A stretch of 39,604 bases of DNA from a virus. The translations under genes and the position numbers were made by a program. Below the pieces are notes generated by a model, which saw only the letters and a program-made list of their open reading frames with translations, was not told the DNA's origin and made no database searches. Shown in pieces: positions 22,968-31,000 of this stretch (its first letter is position 1; each line of letters begins with the position of its first letter). The stretch is from positions 1-39,604 of IMG/VR virus record IMGVR_UViG_3300049597_000143; one strand, 5' to 3'.

Positions 22968-23600
22968 ATGACGTACGGGACGCTTAAATCCGACATTGCT
23001 TCGTTCGTGCAACGCGACGACGTTACGTCGATCATCCCGACGTGGATTCGCTATGCAACCGCGCAGTTCTCGCGGGTGCTGCGTGTGCCGCAGATGGAAA
23101 CGCGCGACGTAAGAACAATCTCCACTGAGTACGTCAGTTTGCCAGTGGATTTTCTAGAAGTGATCTCGGCTACTCGAAGCGACGGAAAAGAACTGCGATA
23201 CGTGGGCAGGCCGCAATTTTCCTCGTACGTTTCCCAAGAGAAAAAACCAGAACCGCAGATTTACACAATCGAACAATCGCAATTTCGGTTTCTTCCCGCT
23301 CCGACTATTGCAAACCCGCTGACGGTGACGATTCTAACGTACGAAAGTCTTCCAGACTTTTCTGGCGACACGAGTACAAACTGGCTTCTTGACGAGCACC
23401 CGGATCTATACCTATGGGGAGCGTTGCTGTTTGCTCGCGCGTGGCTGCATGACGACGACAGGCTTGCGAGAATAAAGCCGCTATACGACGAGGGCATGGC
23501 ATTGCTTCGGAAGAAAAAGGTTCATGCAACCGGAATCGTTTCCGCAGTAGGAACGGATATCCCGGAATCAACCTACACTTACAATATCACCCGCGGTTGA
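22968..23600 (+). CDS. Head-to-tail adaptor, P22 gp4-like
   Basis: A 210-aa protein in the position of P22 gp4 (tail accessory factor after coat). MTYGTLKSDIASFVQRDDVT is a typical adaptor N-terminus. The C-terminal part (DLYLWGALLFARAWLHDDDR, LARIKPLYDEGMALL) has the helical hairpin of gp4-like adaptors that bind the portal ring. It is slightly longer than P22 gp4. The gene is more AT rich than those upstream. Confidence 0.78.
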   Translation: MTYGTLKSDIASFVQRDDVTSIIPTWIRYATAQFSRVLRVPQMETRDVRTISTEYVSLPVDFLEVISATRSDGKELRYVGRPQFSSYVSQEKKPEPQIYTIEQSQFRFLPAPTIANPLTVTILTYESLPDFSGDTSTNWLLDEHPDLYLWGALLFARAWLHDDDRLARIKPLYDEGMALLRKKKVHATGIVSAVGTDIPESTYTYNITRG

Positions 23601-23604
23601 TGAC

Positions 23605-24099
23605 ATGGCCAATTTTGTAATTACAACCGCAACTGGGAATAAAACTTTCTCGTCGACAGAAGCGGTTGTTGGCATTGAGACAACCGACGTAAAGGTAATG
23701 ATTGGTGCGCCTGGAACGGCGTCACATGTTAGCGACGCCAACCCAATTCCGGCAAAAGGGCAGCCGCTTTCACCATTTAGGTCCGTCACAATCACCGATG
23801 CGGCCACGCTAGTCATTGCGTCGGCAGTGCAGCTTCGTGCGTTGGACTTGTTCAACCGAGGCGCAGGGGAACTATTTTTTCACTTGTACAACGCGGCATC
23901 CGCAGGCGCGATAATTGTTGGCACAACAAGCCCCTACCTGACGTACCCAATGCTGCCGGAATCCGGCTGGTCGAAGTCTTGGTCACCAGATGGAATCTCG
24001 TTTCCGGCCGGAATTGTTATTGCAGTAACTACGACCATCAGCGGAGCATCCGGAGCAGTAAATTCCGGAGACGTCATCTGCAATCTAGGATATCGCTGA
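23605..24099 (+). CDS. Hypothetical virion protein (164 aa)
   Basis: A beta-rich protein with no known motif: MANFVITTATGNKTFSSTEA, then SVTITDAATLVIASAVQLRA and LPESGWSKSWSPDGISFPAG. The strand pattern suggests a small jelly-roll or head-decoration/fibre domain. It lies between the adaptor and the second tailspike-like gene, so a virion role is likely. Base use matches the AT-richer block 22968-25721. Confidence 0.6.
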   Translation: MANFVITTATGNKTFSSTEAVVGIETTDVKVMIGAPGTASHVSDANPIPAKGQPLSPFRSVTITDAATLVIASAVQLRALDLFNRGAGELFFHLYNAASAGAIIVGTTSPYLTYPMLPESGWSKSWSPDGISFPAGIVIAVTTTISGASGAVNSGDVICNLGYR

Positions 24100-24101
24100 C
24101 T

Positions 24102-25721
24102 ATGCCGTTTTCTACCGGTAGCAATTCTGGGGCCGCTGACGTTTCGGCTGCGGTTCAAGCCGAGTTAAACGCCGGTCGAGACGTCTGGATATCAGACAAC
24201 TACACTTGGCGGTTCGATAACTTTGTGACCGTTCCTGCAGGCCGAAAACTTTTTGGCCCAGGAAGAATCGTGTTGCAAGCCGGGACAAGCGCTGGAATCA
24301 CGCTGCAGAACGGCGCTCGGTTGCTCGGCGTAACGATCGCGGCGTCCGGGACTGGCTACACGGGATCATGCGTCAACCTGCCAGCAGGAACGTCTGGTCA
24401 AGTTGTGGACGGCTGTGAAATTGTTACGACAGGGGCATCCACAACCGCGATTCAGTGCTTGTCTGACGTCGCGACTCAAACGTTTGTGTCGGACGCGACA
24501 ATCCGAGGAAACGTCATCAAGGCGGCGGCTAACGCAAACCATCAGGTAATGCTGCGCGGCGCATTGCGGGTGCGTGTTGACGGCAACACCGTTGACGGTG
24601 GCGGATGGGGGATATACGGCCACAACTTTAGGCGATGTTCAATCGTCAACAACACAGCGAGGAATCAAACGTTTGTTGGTATTGGGTCACTGTCGCAGCG
24701 TAAATTCAATCCGTACGTCAACATCGGCAATGTTATCAGCGGAAACAATGTTTATAACGCTGGCGAAGAATCTATCTCGCTGGATTGCACTGCTAATGTT
24801 CCGGCCGATTGGAACGAAAACGGAGCGCTGCCGGTTGGAACCGTATCGTCGGCAACAGACATCAGCACATCGCAGACACGCATTACTCTTCAAGAAACTG
24901 TATCCGTCTCTGGCGTTGAGCCGGCGTCGACCACGACAAATTGGGCAAATGGGTTTATGGCAATTGTGCTTAGCGGCATGCACGCTGGCACATGCGCTCT
25001 CATTGAAGAATGCACGGCCACGACCATTACGGTATCTCGAAGCGCAGGGTTTGACGCAACCGGACTCGCAAGTGGAACCAAGATCCTGATTACGCTCCCG
25101 TACATCGGAAACATTATTAGCAATAATACGGTAAATAGTACAATTTTGGGGTGTTGGGGAATTCGGTTGTACGGCTCAGCGTGGCACAACATCATCACCG
25201 ATAACACCGTTCAAACGTACCGCCCTCCAGTAAGCGTCACTTCGCTTGTAGATGCAGTGCTAGGCACCACGGGTTCTTGGCGGCCGACTAGTTGGAGCGG
25301 TTTTAACACGATCGCAAGCAATTTTGCGTATCAGCATCGAGATGCTTCGGAGGCCAACTACGGGCCAATTTATAGCGAGATTTTCGGCACGTTGAATATC
25401 CCGGCTGGAGAAATTCCATGGGAGTCAGTCGCCTACTTACCGAAACAGTGGAATCACATGCGGCAAGTAGTGTCTGGTAATCATGTTCCTGGCACGACCC
25501 GTGCGTTCTTTCAAGGCAACCGCGCAATTATTAACGATAACGTGTTTGCTGGCTCCAATGGAATCAGAGTAAACAATAGCACGCAAAATAGACTTGCTTT
25601 AAACGTCAACGCGACGACAAACAACGTTGGAATTCGCGAGTCAGAAGGCACGGGCGGTTCGCATCGCGTTCTAGTTAACGCAACGCGCGGCATCGTGACC
25701 GGCAATGATTATGGAACCTAA
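24102..25721 (+). CDS. Beta-helix tailspike-like protein (second)
   Basis: A 539-aa protein with a pectate-lyase-type right-handed beta-helix: WRFDNFVTVPAGRKLFGPGR near the start, ARLLGVTIAASGTGYTG, then many rungs such as IRGNVIKAAANANHQVML and ISGNNVYNAGEESISLDCTA, and IISNNTVNSTILGCWGIRLY. These match parallel beta-helix (PbH1-like) repeats. ATG 24102 is chosen because upstream in-frame sequence overlaps the previous gene and is not protein-like. Likely receptor-binding or polysaccharide-degrading. The codon and base pattern is clearly AT richer than the surrounding late genes, suggesting horizontal exchange. Confidence 0.75.
   Translation: MPFSTGSNSGAADVSAAVQAELNAGRDVWISDNYTWRFDNFVTVPAGRKLFGPGRIVLQAGTSAGITLQNGARLLGVTIAASGTGYTGSCVNLPAGTSGQVVDGCEIVTTGASTTAIQCLSDVATQTFVSDATIRGNVIKAAANANHQVMLRGALRVRVDGNTVDGGGWGIYGHNFRRCSIVNNTARNQTFVGIGSLSQRKFNPYVNIGNVISGNNVYNAGEESISLDCTANVPADWNENGALPVGTVSSATDISTSQTRITLQETVSVSGVEPASTTTNWANGFMAIVLSGMHAGTCALIEECTATTITVSRSAGFDATGLASGTKILITLPYIGNIISNNTVNSTILGCWGIRLYGSAWHNIITDNTVQTYRPPVSVTSLVDAVLGTTGSWRPTSWSGFNTIASNFAYQHRDASEANYGPIYSEIFGTLNIPAGEIPWESVAYLPKQWNHMRQVVSGNHVPGTTRAFFQGNRAIINDNVFAGSNGIRVNNSTQNRLALNVNATTNNVGIRESEGTGGSHRVLVNATRGIVTGNDYGT
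24380..25700. other. AT-richer core of the receptor-binding module
   Basis: The stretch is visibly richer in A and T (CGA, GGA, ACA and AAC codons) than the portal, coat and ejection genes around it. Compositional mosaicism at tailspike genes is common in phages and fits module exchange. I judged this by reading, without a calculated GC profile. Confidence 0.5.
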
Positions 25722-25723
25722 TC

Positions 25724-25879
25724 ATGTTCCCGCCACTGCTGCAGAACTCGATCATCGTACCTGGGCCGGTTGACTCAGGGTGGGTCGTTGTGCCACCAGT
25801 AGGACAAGGGCAAGGCGAGTGGGTAACGATCAATCCTGCGCCGGCTGTGTGGACGCCAGTTGCTAAGGTTACTCTATGA
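25724..25879 (+). CDS. 51-aa hypothetical protein
   Basis: ATG 25724 follows the tailspike stop by two bases, and TGA 25877-25879 overlaps the next ATG (ATGA). The product MFPPLLQNSIIVPGPVDSGW, then VVVPPVGQGQGEWVTINPAP, is Pro/Val/Gly rich with several Trp, resembling short phage tail-associated proteins. Coupling supports expression. Function unknown. Confidence 0.6.
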   Translation: MFPPLLQNSIIVPGPVDSGWVVVPPVGQGQGEWVTINPAPAVWTPVAKVTL

Positions 25880-27318
25880 CGCCGAACATTCAGCCGCTCG
25901 CATGGATGCCAGACGCAGACCCGACGCAACCGGGCATCATTGCAGAGGTAGAAAACCTGCTGCCTACGGTTCGCGGGTATGCGCCAGACTACGCGCTTGC
26001 AAACAGCTATCGCTACACGCTCACGCTGCCGTCGCGGGTGTTTTCGGCATCGAGTTTTGCGCGGCTTGGCTTGGCCCCGGGGCTTCTGTTCGGTACGGCA
26101 GACAACCTGTATTTTGCGGATTCATCGACGCTGACGCTGCGGTCCCGAGCGGCCCCGTACGCCTCGATTAACGAGGGTTACGAATGGCGGTTTGCGCAGT
26201 TCAAGGACGTTGCAATCGCAACGACTGCGCTGAACCCCATGCAAGCAACGACGAACGTAGCCACGACAAACTTTTCGGATTTGGCCGGGGCGCCTAGAGC
26301 AAACACGCTATGCGTACAACGTAACTTTGTGATTGCCGCCTCGTTTCTAACGGGCTCGTGGCCGTACCTTGATGGATGGTGGTGCAGCGCGCAGGAAGAT
26401 CACACCGACTGGACGCCTGACATTGCCACGCAGGCGGCGCAAGGGCGACTGACAGCGACGTCCGGCGGGATCACGCGCTTGATCCCGTATCAGGACACGG
26501 TGATTGCGTTCAAGCCGTCGTCTATGTATCGGGGCGTCTACACCGGGCCGACGGGAAACACATGGTCGTTTCCGCTGCTGTCGAAGTCGATCGGCCTTGC
26601 TGCGCATGACGCCGTGTGCGAAGCCAACGGCGCGCTGTACTGGATGGGCAACGACGGTTTCTATCGCTACTCGGGCGGTGCCCCGGAGCGCATTGCAAGC
26701 GCGCCGTGGGAGTACGCAAAGGCCATCATCAAAAGATGGCAAAACGTTGTCCTAAGCGTGTGGGACCCGGTGCGACGGTGCGTGCGCTGGTACTTGCCCA
26801 AACCTGGCTCGGGCAATGGTACGTTTCTTGGCATCGCGTACCACGTTGACACGGACCGATGGGGCGCGTTTCAGAACAACGCTTGTTATGCGTTCAGCGT
26901 TGAGGTTGAGAGCGTTCCGGTCGTCGGCAAATACTCCGAGTTCATCTTGTCTCCAATAGAATGGAACACGCCCGGCGCAGTCGCGTGCATTGACGCTACG
27001 TCGTTTAACTTTCAGACGCATTGCGCGCTGCCTGGCGCAAGTTCGTTGACATCCGGCGACGTTGGCGACGACGACCAAGTTACAGCCATGATGCGCGGGC
27101 GGATGCGCTTCTTGCGCAAGCCAACGTCTTCCGACATGACGCATTCATACCGCATGGATTTGGATGACAGTTTGACCATCGGTGCAACGGTTGCGCGCTT
27201 TAGCGGTAAATACGACGTATCGCACGCCGCGCGCTGGCACCGCATGAAGTTCAGCCAAACCGACATGTACGAAGTGACCGGGTTTTCTGTCGCCCCCCAA
27301 ATGGCAGGGAAACGCTAA
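25876..27318 (+). CDS. P22 gp10-like tail hub / DNA stabilisation protein
   Basis: A 480-aa beta-rich protein close in length to P22 gp10 and in the corresponding place after the gp4-like adaptor. Blade-like repeats are visible (GTADNLYFADSSTLTLRSRA, WRFAQFKDVAIATTALNPMQ, ALYWMGNDGFYRYSGGAPER, RCVRWYLPKPGSGNGTFLGI), consistent with the propeller of gp10, which closes the portal channel and anchors tailspikes. It is coupled to both neighbours. The family call is by position, length and pattern. Confidence 0.7.
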   Translation: MTPNIQPLAWMPDADPTQPGIIAEVENLLPTVRGYAPDYALANSYRYTLTLPSRVFSASSFARLGLAPGLLFGTADNLYFADSSTLTLRSRAAPYASINEGYEWRFAQFKDVAIATTALNPMQATTNVATTNFSDLAGAPRANTLCVQRNFVIAASFLTGSWPYLDGWWCSAQEDHTDWTPDIATQAAQGRLTATSGGITRLIPYQDTVIAFKPSSMYRGVYTGPTGNTWSFPLLSKSIGLAAHDAVCEANGALYWMGNDGFYRYSGGAPERIASAPWEYAKAIIKRWQNVVLSVWDPVRRCVRWYLPKPGSGNGTFLGIAYHVDTDRWGAFQNNACYAFSVEVESVPVVGKYSEFILSPIEWNTPGAVACIDATSFNFQTHCALPGASSLTSGDVGDDDQVTAMMRGRMRFLRKPTSSDMTHSYRMDLDDSLTIGATVARFSGKYDVSHAARWHRMKFSQTDMYEVTGFSVAPQMAGKR

Positions 27319-27977
27319 TGCCGCCCGTCTACGTCGATGGCCGAATTGGCGAGTTGCCGACCGAGCCGCAGCGTGTGCTGCGCGAAATGGCGCAAGAGAT
27401 TAACGCGACCGCCGGCTATATGTTTGTTGGCGACGGATCGCCTGAAACGGTTATTGCCGCAAACGTTGGCTCTGTTTACTTGCGCAAAGATGGCGCGGCC
27501 GGGACAAGCCTGTACGTCAAGCAGGCGTCGAGCGGGTCTAATACCGGGTGGTCTGCGTTTGCTGCGCCTGCTGCTGCGGGGCCAGCGTTTAGCGCTTACA
27601 ACAGCGGAACGCAAGCAATCGCGTCAGTCACGTACACAAAGGCCACGTTTAACGCGGAGTATTTTGACACAAATGCTTGCTTTGCGTCTTCTAGGTTTAC
27701 GCCAAACGTCGCCGGGTACTATCAATTAAATACGTCCATTTACACAGGAAGCGCCGGGCTGTTTCTTGTTGCCCTGTATAAAAACGGTGCAATTTACCAA
27801 GAATTTGGACGTATTGCTACTTCAGGAACGATCGGCGGCGGCGCTACGGTTAACGCAAACGGCAGTTCGGATTACTTCGAAGTGTTTGCGTTTTCTACTG
27901 CTGCGGCTCCAGTGCTCGGCTATGCGTCGGGGCCGTACTACATGCACTTTTCCGGCGCTTTGGTTCGTGCGGCGTAA
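27318..27977 (+). CDS. C1q/TNF-like jelly-roll virion protein
   Basis: A 219-aa protein. Residues 1-95 (MPPVYVDGRIGELPTEPQRV, ETVIAANVGSVYLRKDGAAG) look like a virion-attachment region seen in phage neck or fibre proteins. Residues about 95-218 have the C1q-like pattern: an initial strand block, CFASSRFTPNVAGYYQLNTS, YTGSAGLFLVALYKNGAIYQ, then SSDYFEVFAFSTAAAPVLGY and a final HFSGALVRA strand. Such domains form trimers and often cap fibres. It probably binds the tail or a surface receptor. The start overlaps the gp10-like stop by one base. Confidence 0.68.
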   Translation: MPPVYVDGRIGELPTEPQRVLREMAQEINATAGYMFVGDGSPETVIAANVGSVYLRKDGAAGTSLYVKQASSGSNTGWSAFAAPAAAGPAFSAYNSGTQAIASVTYTKATFNAEYFDTNACFASSRFTPNVAGYYQLNTSIYTGSAGLFLVALYKNGAIYQEFGRIATSGTIGGGATVNANGSSDYFEVFAFSTAAAPVLGYASGPYYMHFSGALVRAA

Positions 27978-28008
27978 TTATTGCGCCAGTGATAATTCGG
28001 AATAAAAG

Positions 28009-29637
28009 ATGACATACGAACAGTTGATGTCCATGTACATGGACCCGCGCCAATTGTCGAATGCTGGCGCGCTTGGTGCGCCGATCTACGCTTCGACTGG
28101 CGAGGGCGGCGGTTCGTATATTGCTGGGTACGAGCCTGTCGCGGAAGGGACGCGCGACCCGTACTTCAACCTGGACGCACAAGGCAACTACACTAAAGAC
28201 CCGGGCGCGCGGAACGTGTTTTACGATGCGAACACCGGCCAATTTACCGTAACGCAAGGCTCGTTTGACGGCGGTGGAATTCAGCGGTGGAACGTCAACC
28301 AACAGGGAGTGCAGGATTTAGGGTTTGAGTCGCCGCGTTCGTTTGGCGACCTGTTGCAGAACGCAGCTAGCAATGCCGCGCCGTACCTAGCCGGCATGGC
28401 TGGGCTCGGCGTTGGCGCGGCATACCTGCCGGCGCTGCTCGGCGGCGGTGGGGCGGCGGGCGGCGCGGCGGCAAGCACTGGCGCGGCCGGCGGCGGGCTT
28501 GGCGGCGTTACGTTCGGCGCGGGCCTAGAGTCCATGCCGACGTTTCTAGGCAGCGGCGCGGGCGGCGCAATGGGATCGGCGGGCACAATGGCGGGCGGCA
28601 TTGATGCGGCGGCGCTGTTGGGCGGTACGGGCGGGTTTGCGTCGGGTGCGGGCGGCCTTGCGGGCACGGCGGCTGGTGCGTTTGGCGCCGTTCCGGGGCT
28701 TGGCGAGGCCCTAGGCGGCGCCGCGCCCGCCGGTGGCGGCTCGTGGGCTGACATCTTGCGGCAAGGCGGCAACGCGCTAACCGGCGGCGGCGGACTCGGC
28801 GGACTCGGCGCACTTGGCGCGGCCGGCCTTGGCGCGCTCGCTGGCGTCGCGGGTAACGGCGATATTACCTCGACGCAAAACACCAGCGGCACCAGCAGCA
28901 CCAGCGGCAGCAACTCGCAAAGCCTCGCCCCGTGGCTGCAAGGCTACGCGCAGGATTACGTCGGCCGCGCGCAGCAGCTCGCCAACGCGCCAACGACCAA
29001 TGCCAGCCTGGACACCGCTGGTGGCCTTCTGAGCCAGTACGCGACGCAGGGTGACTCGCTGGTCAACCAAGCCCGCGCGCAGCAGGCAAACGTGATCGGC
29101 GGCGGGCTACTCGGCGGCAATCCGTACCTCGACCAAGTGGCGGGCAACATTGGGCGGCGCATGGGCGATGCGTACGCCACGGGCACGCGCGCGGGCGTGT
29201 TCAGCGGCTACAACAACGACGGCAACAGCGTGCAGGCCAAGAGCGGATTCGGGCAGGCGCTCGGCATGCAGGACCGCAACTATGCGGACGCGCTCGGCTC
29301 CACGATGTCGAACCTGTACATGGGCAACTACAACACGGAGCGCGCGGCGCAAGATGCCGCGTCCCGTGGCTCGCTCGGCTTCGGCACGTTTGGCGTAAAC
29401 AACGCGACCAACCTCGCGGGCTTTGGCGCGGATCAGTTCCAGCGGCCTTTTATGGCGAATCAGGCATACGGCAACGCGATCAATCCCGCGTTCGGCTCCA
29501 CGTCGAACAGCAACGCGACCGGCACGACCAACAACACGCAGACCCAAAACGTGACCGCGCCTAATAGCTGGATGGCGGGCCTTGGCGGCGCTGCTGCTGG
29601 CGCCGGGATCTATCGCAACATTTTCGGGGGCCGCTGA
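28009..29637 (+). CDS. Gly/Ala-rich ejection-type virion protein
   Basis: A 542-aa protein. The N-terminus is MTYEQLMSMYMDPRQLSNAG. Residues about 125-300 are an extreme Gly/Ala low-complexity region that could insert in membranes. The C-terminal half is polar and helical (LAPWLQGYAQDYVGRAQQLA, NPYLDQVAGNIGRRMGDAYA), as in phage internal proteins ejected with DNA (P22 gp7/gp20/gp16 type). It is the first of three such genes in a row. The call rests on composition and position. Confidence 0.65.
   Translation: MTYEQLMSMYMDPRQLSNAGALGAPIYASTGEGGGSYIAGYEPVAEGTRDPYFNLDAQGNYTKDPGARNVFYDANTGQFTVTQGSFDGGGIQRWNVNQQGVQDLGFESPRSFGDLLQNAASNAAPYLAGMAGLGVGAAYLPALLGGGGAAGGAAASTGAAGGGLGGVTFGAGLESMPTFLGSGAGGAMGSAGTMAGGIDAAALLGGTGGFASGAGGLAGTAAGAFGAVPGLGEALGGAAPAGGGSWADILRQGGNALTGGGGLGGLGALGAAGLGALAGVAGNGDITSTQNTSGTSSTSGSNSQSLAPWLQGYAQDYVGRAQQLANAPTTNASLDTAGGLLSQYATQGDSLVNQARAQQANVIGGGLLGGNPYLDQVAGNIGRRMGDAYATGTRAGVFSGYNNDGNSVQAKSGFGQALGMQDRNYADALGSTMSNLYMGNYNTERAAQDAASRGSLGFGTFGVNNATNLAGFGADQFQRPFMANQAYGNAINPAFGSTSNSNATGTTNNTQTQNVTAPNSWMAGLGGAAAGAGIYRNIFGGR
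28440..28860. repeat. Low-complexity GGC-rich coding tract
   Basis: Dense GGC/GCG codons encode the Gly/Ala-rich domain of the 28009-29637 protein. No exact tandem unit dominates. It also creates long open frames on the other strand, which are not genes. Confidence 0.7.
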
Positions 29638-30998
29638 TGGGACTGCTTGACTACAACCCGGACCCGATAGGGCAGGGGCTCCTTGGCCTCGGCACGGCCC
29701 TGATGCGCCCGCGTGCAATGGGCGGCGGGATGGCGGCTGGCTTGGATGCGTTCAACGCCAACGCGCTACAGGCCAAGCAGTTGCAGCGCCAGGCGCAGCA
29801 GGACGCGCTCCGAGAGCAACTGCTGCAAGCACAGATGGCCGAGTACGGCGCGCAGACGGATGAGCGCAAATCACGCGCGGCCCTCATCAAGCAGAAGGCC
29901 GACGAGGAAGCGGCTGCGCGCGCCCGGCAAGATGAATTCTGGAAGATGTTTGGCGGCGGCAACGGCGCGGTTGTTGCGCAGACCGGCGGGCTTGCTCCAA
30001 CCAACGCCAATGCGGCGCTTCGCAATCAGCCAATGCCGATGACGACCGAGGTTGCGCTTGCTGCGGCACGTGCTGGCATCCCGCTTGACACGCTCAAAGC
30101 GGCGGCGACTGCGGGCGATTGGGGGCGGTCGAAGGTCTCGCGCGAGACTACGGTTGCAGGCCCCGACGGCATGCCGCGCACGCTGCTGCTGGACGAGTTT
30201 GGCCGCCCGGTTGGCGACGCCCTCCCGCAAGCCGTCAAGCGCGAGATGCTGAACACCGGGAATGCGTTTACGCCCGTCAACCCGTACACGCAGTCCGGCC
30301 CGCTTCCCATCGGCATGTCGGCAGCGGAGCGAGATTCGTCGGCGCGCGGGTGGGCGTCCAATGCGTTGCAGCGCGAGCGGTTTGCGTATGAGAAGGCGCA
30401 GCAAGGCGGCGGCGGTGGCTTTGAGTACCGGCAAACGCCCGAGGGGCTTGTCGTTGTGCCAAAAGTCCCGAGCGCAGAGGGGCCGGTGCAGGCGCGTCCG
30501 GTGCTGAACGCTGCCGGTGTGCCTGTCGGCGGATCGGGCGCAGGCGGCACGTCGCCGCAGCAGAAAGTCGCGGACGCTACCGAGGCGCTGAGTCTCATCA
30601 AGGACGCAGAAAAGATCATTGACACCGCGACGGGTAGCTTTTTCGGCGCGGGTCTAGACATTGGAGCGCGGGCGTTCGGCAGTTCGACGGCTGGCGCTCG
30701 GGGTGCGGCGCAACTGCAAGCCCTTGAAGGCGCGCTGGTGTCGAAGATGCCCAAGATGAGCGGCCCGCAGTCCGACCGCGATGTGCAACTTTATCGGCAG
30801 ATGGCCGGGCAGATTGGCGACCCGACCATCCCGGCGGAAACCAAACGCGCGGCGCTGAACACCATTCGGCAGATTCAGAACCGGTACGCGGGCGTTCCCG
30901 AGACGGCGACTCCGATCCCCGAGGCGCCGAGCGCGGCCGGGATGCCGCTTAACCTCCAAGAACTGGCGCGGCAAGAACTGCAACGGCGCGGGCGGTAA
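29637..30998 (+). CDS. Ejection-type internal virion protein (453 aa)
   Basis: Starts with a TGATG overlap. MGLLDYNPDPIGQGLLGLGT leads into a Gln/Ala/Arg coiled coil (KQLQRQAQQDALREQLLQAQ). The C-terminal third (VADATEALSLIKDAEKIIDT, SKMPKMSGPQSDRDVQLYRQ, MAGQIGDPTIPAETKRAALN) is a helical domain recurring in podovirus internal/DNA-transfer proteins. Likely injected into the cell envelope during DNA entry. Position, before the largest helical protein, matches P22-like ejection clusters. Confidence 0.65.
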   Translation: MGLLDYNPDPIGQGLLGLGTALMRPRAMGGGMAAGLDAFNANALQAKQLQRQAQQDALREQLLQAQMAEYGAQTDERKSRAALIKQKADEEAAARARQDEFWKMFGGGNGAVVAQTGGLAPTNANAALRNQPMPMTTEVALAAARAGIPLDTLKAAATAGDWGRSKVSRETTVAGPDGMPRTLLLDEFGRPVGDALPQAVKREMLNTGNAFTPVNPYTQSGPLPIGMSAAERDSSARGWASNALQRERFAYEKAQQGGGGGFEYRQTPEGLVVVPKVPSAEGPVQARPVLNAAGVPVGGSGAGGTSPQQKVADATEALSLIKDAEKIIDTATGSFFGAGLDIGARAFGSSTAGARGAAQLQALEGALVSKMPKMSGPQSDRDVQLYRQMAGQIGDPTIPAETKRAALNTIRQIQNRYAGVPETATPIPEAPSAAGMPLNLQELARQELQRRGR

Positions 30999-31000
30999 GC

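Noticed and set aside
18962-25721. Diversity-generating retroelement near the tailspikes
   Set aside because: No reverse transcriptase frame and no template/variable repeat pair could be seen.
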